Under the pieces are notes generated by a model, which made no database searches, was not told the DNA's origin, and saw only the letters and a list, made by a program, of their open reading frames with translations. Source: Hyphomonadaceae bacterium ML37 (GTDB lineage Bacteria > Pseudomonadota > Alphaproteobacteria > Caulobacterales > Maricaulaceae). From it: a stretch of DNA of 64,000 nt. The translations under genes were made by a program, and so were the position numbers. Shown here one piece after another: positions 62,483 to 64,000 of this stretch (the first letter of the stretch is position 1; the number at the start of each line of letters is the position of its first letter). Where the stretch lies: contig CP091241.1 of the NCBI GenBank assembly GCA_027627685.1, positions 186,001-250,000 on the forward strand, in the 5' to 3' direction.

Positions 62483-62881
62483 ATGGCCAGCGCCGTCACA
62501 ACTGTCCCTGCCGCCCCGCCGCACGCAGCCGAGGCGCATTTCGCCGCCCTGTTCACCTATGAAACCGATTGCTGGGACGTGCATGAGGCGCTGGGCGCTG
62601 AAGCCGACTTCGTCCTGCTCGATATGCGCAGCCTGGCCCAGTTCGAGGCCGGCCATGTGCCCGGCGCGATCCATCTGCCCCATGGCCGCATCACCGCGTC
62701 AAAACTGGCGCGCTGGACGCAGGAAACCCTGTTCGTGACCTATTGCGCCGGGCCGCATTGCAATGGCGCCGCGCGCGGCGCCCTGCGCATCGCCCGGCTG
62801 GGGCGGAAGGTGAAGATCATGGCGGGCGGCGTCACGGGCTGGCTCGATGAAGGGTTTGACCTGGCCCGCAGCGCGCCCTGA
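62483..62881 (+). CDS. Rhodanese-like protein
   Basis: The 132-residue product is a single rhodanese domain. The persulfide Cys lies in VTYCAGPHCNGAARGALRIARLG, with LLDMRSLAQFEAGHVPGAIHLPHGRI upstream. Rhodanese proteins transfer sulfane sulfur. GGAGG precedes the ATG by 5 nt. The FtrA-like regulator is divergent and is the likely controller. Confidence 0.9.
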   Translation: MASAVTTVPAAPPHAAEAHFAALFTYETDCWDVHEALGAEADFVLLDMRSLAQFEAGHVPGAIHLPHGRITASKLARWTQETLFVTYCAGPHCNGAARGALRIARLGRKVKIMAGGVTGWLDEGFDLARSAP

Positions 62882-62884
62882 GGC

Positions 62885-63247
62885 TTATCCGAGCCCCAGC
62901 GCCGCGCGCACGGGCGGCGTCCAGCCCACATGCGGTGCGCCGCCCGCCTCGATCACGGGCCGTTTGATGAGGGTTGGGTGGGCGGCGAGCAGGCCGGCCG
63001 GATCATCGGCCAGACGCGCGCGCTGACCCGCGTCAAGGCCGCGCCATGTGGTGGAGCGGGTATTGGCCAGCTGCTCAACGCCCACAGCCGCGATCCAGCC
63101 GGGCAGGCGCGCCGCCAAGCCTGGATCATTGCGCACATCGACAAACGCGACGCTGCGCCCCGCCGCCTCGAGCGCCTTGAGCGCCTTGCGGCAGGTATCG
63201 CAGGTTTTCAGGCCATAAAGGGTGATGTCCGTCACGGCCCGGCTCAC
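62885..63247 (-). CDS. ArsC/Spx-family reductase-like protein (YffB type)
   Basis: The 120-residue product has the ArsC-family thioredoxin fold: YGLKTCDTCRKALKALEAAG with CDTC, and the terminal HPTLIKRPVIEAGG motif with the conserved Lys-Arg-Pro. These proteins are often glutathione-dependent thiol reductases and not true arsenate reductases. GTG start overlaps the MAPEG stop (GTGA). Confidence 0.9.
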   Translation of the reverse strand: MSRAVTDITLYGLKTCDTCRKALKALEAAGRSVAFVDVRNDPGLAARLPGWIAAVGVEQLANTRSTTWRGLDAGQRARLADDPAGLLAAHPTLIKRPVIEAGGAPHVGWTPPVRAALGLG

Positions 63248-63660
63248 ACCAGCGCCAGCACGCAGCGCACGGTCATGACGATCAGGACTGTCGTCGCCAG
63301 CACATAGAGGGCGAAACGCACCGGGATGAAATTGACCAGCGCCTGATAAAGGCTGTGAGCAATGCGCACGAAGACATAGCTCCAGGCCAGGCCGATAAAC
63401 ACGGCGTCCGTCATCCCCATCAGCTGGATGTAGAAGATCAGCGCGTAGAACAGCATGGGCTGCTCGTGCAGGTGATTATGGTTGTCGGCCACCTGGCGCA
63501 CCGAGCGCGGCAGCACGTCCATTTCCGACTTTTCGCGCAGCTTGGCGGCGTTGATGCCGGCCTTCTGCATGGCGGGGATGCGCGTGGCGTACATCCACAG
63601 CCACATCACCAGCGTCCAGGCGATCAGGACCAGAACGGGGGTGAGAATGGTATCGTACAT
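63244..63660 (-). CDS. MAPEG-family membrane protein
   Basis: The 138-residue product has four helices and a cytosolic loop with ADNHNHLHEQPMLFYALIF, the ADNxNHLxExP pattern of alphaproteobacterial MAPEG proteins. GGAGG lies 8 nt before the ATG. It is coupled to the ArsC-like gene downstream. Glutathione-linked chemistry is a plausible shared theme, as ArsC-like proteins also use glutathione. Confidence 0.88.
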   Translation of the reverse strand: MYDTILTPVLVLIAWTLVMWLWMYATRIPAMQKAGINAAKLREKSEMDVLPRSVRQVADNHNHLHEQPMLFYALIFYIQLMGMTDAVFIGLAWSYVFVRIAHSLYQALVNFIPVRFALYVLATTVLIVMTVRCVLALV

Positions 63661-63750
63661 GACAGGCCTCCGCACAAACCGGCGCGCGCCCAGCCGCGCA
63701 GCCGCTGGTGCGCAGTCAAGCCTGAGTCCGGCTTGCGAGGAAGCGGGATC

Positions 63751-64000
63751 TCATCTGAGCTCGGCTTCGTGCGGTTTCAGCGCGGCGGGACGGTATGGCG
63801 GCGCTCCGGCTGCGTACCGGTGCAGCACCGACGCATGCAGGCCATCGCGCGCCGGAGACGGGATCTTGCGCGGTTCGTGACCCAGCTTGTCCAGAAGACC
63901 GCGGCTGCGCTCCGGCAGCGGATGCAGCGGATCGGGACGGAACCATTTATCGGGGTGGCGGGTCAGATCCACGCCGAGCCCCAGCGCCGCGGCCTCCTGC
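63751..64000 (-). CDS. C-terminal fragment of an unidentified protein (cut by window edge)
   Basis: The frame is open from the window edge to a TGA at 63751 and gives about 82 residues of C-terminus, including LGVDLTRHPDKWFRPDPLHP and a basic, Pro-rich end. It is on the same strand and just upstream of the MAPEG gene. The start is outside. No family was recognised. Confidence 0.55.
   Translation of the reverse strand, partial: QEAAALGLGVDLTRHPDKWFRPDPLHPLPERSRGLLDKLGHEPRKIPSPARDGLHASVLHRYAAGAPPYRPAALKPHEAELR

Noticed and set aside
1-64000. CRISPR arrays, prophage, insertion sequences and conventional tRNA or rRNA genes.
   Set aside because: No regularly spaced repeats, transposase or integrase frames, or tRNA T-arm patterns were found other than tmRNA.

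Overview
The window is a GC-rich, densely packed chromosomal segment from an alphaproteobacterium, most likely of the Caulobacterales/Maricaulales group (Hyphomonadaceae or Maricaulaceae type). The evidence is a circularly permuted two-piece tmRNA gene on the minus strand near 50.4-50.7 kb, an alphaproteobacterial-type SspB adaptor, a TipF-like flagellar EAL protein, DUF4167 and DUF4170 proteins, and large TonB-dependent receptors. No phage, integrase, transposase or CRISPR array was seen, and tmRNA is the only tRNA-like gene.

Layout. 0-7.2 kb: a pheA fragment, a small membrane protein, a membrane-anchored acidic protein, then a minus-strand operon of serine hydrolase, GMC alcohol oxidoreductase and aldehyde dehydrogenase, and a lipoprotein sugar dehydrogenase. 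7.3-15.5 kb: a TonB-dependent receptor with a strong terminator, rph, a DUF2061 protein, a thermonuclease-like protein, a DUF6065 protein, rlmN, a DsbA-like protein and a MAPEG protein. 15.5-19.7 kb: pmbA, a cysQ-like phosphatase, a DUF4170 gene and an ABC exporter in one tightly overlapping run. 19.7-28.5 kb: two small hypotheticals, hisS, nagZ, the DUF4167/prmC/prfA block, an MNT-HEPN toxin-antitoxin pair and a LOG-family gene. 28.5-37.7 kb: nrdA behind paired NrdR boxes, an outer-membrane barrel protein, ubiG, lysC, cobT, a HigBA-like toxin-antitoxin pair and rluD.

37.7-50.3 kb: a TonB-dependent receptor and a PhoD phosphatase behind a candidate Pho box, sppA, a HAD phosphatase, tipF divergent from a very small flagellar-rod-like protein, a thioesterase, sspB, a cytochrome P450 and a glycine-zipper membrane protein. 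50.4-55 kb: ssrA and a pseF-pseG-pseH-pseI operon for pseudaminic acid, probably used on flagellin. 55-64 kb: a TetR regulator and hydrolase, a 100-bp palindromic element, then ptsP, rodZ and ispG on the minus strand, an FtrA-like regulator divergent from a rhodanese, an ArsC-like protein, a MAPEG protein and a cut gene at the right edge.

Themes. Several genes serve trans-translation and release (ssrA, sspB, prfA, prmC, rlmN). A flagellar theme joins tipF, the mini rod protein and pse genes. A phosphate theme joins the Pho box, receptor and PhoD. Genes often overlap by 4 bp (ATGA, GTGA or TTGA), which implies translational coupling. The least ordinary items are an ATP-cone-less NrdA without an adjacent nrdB, two nearly identical palindromes in front of nrdA and the next gene, the palindromic element at 56.5 kb, and several small coupled reading frames.
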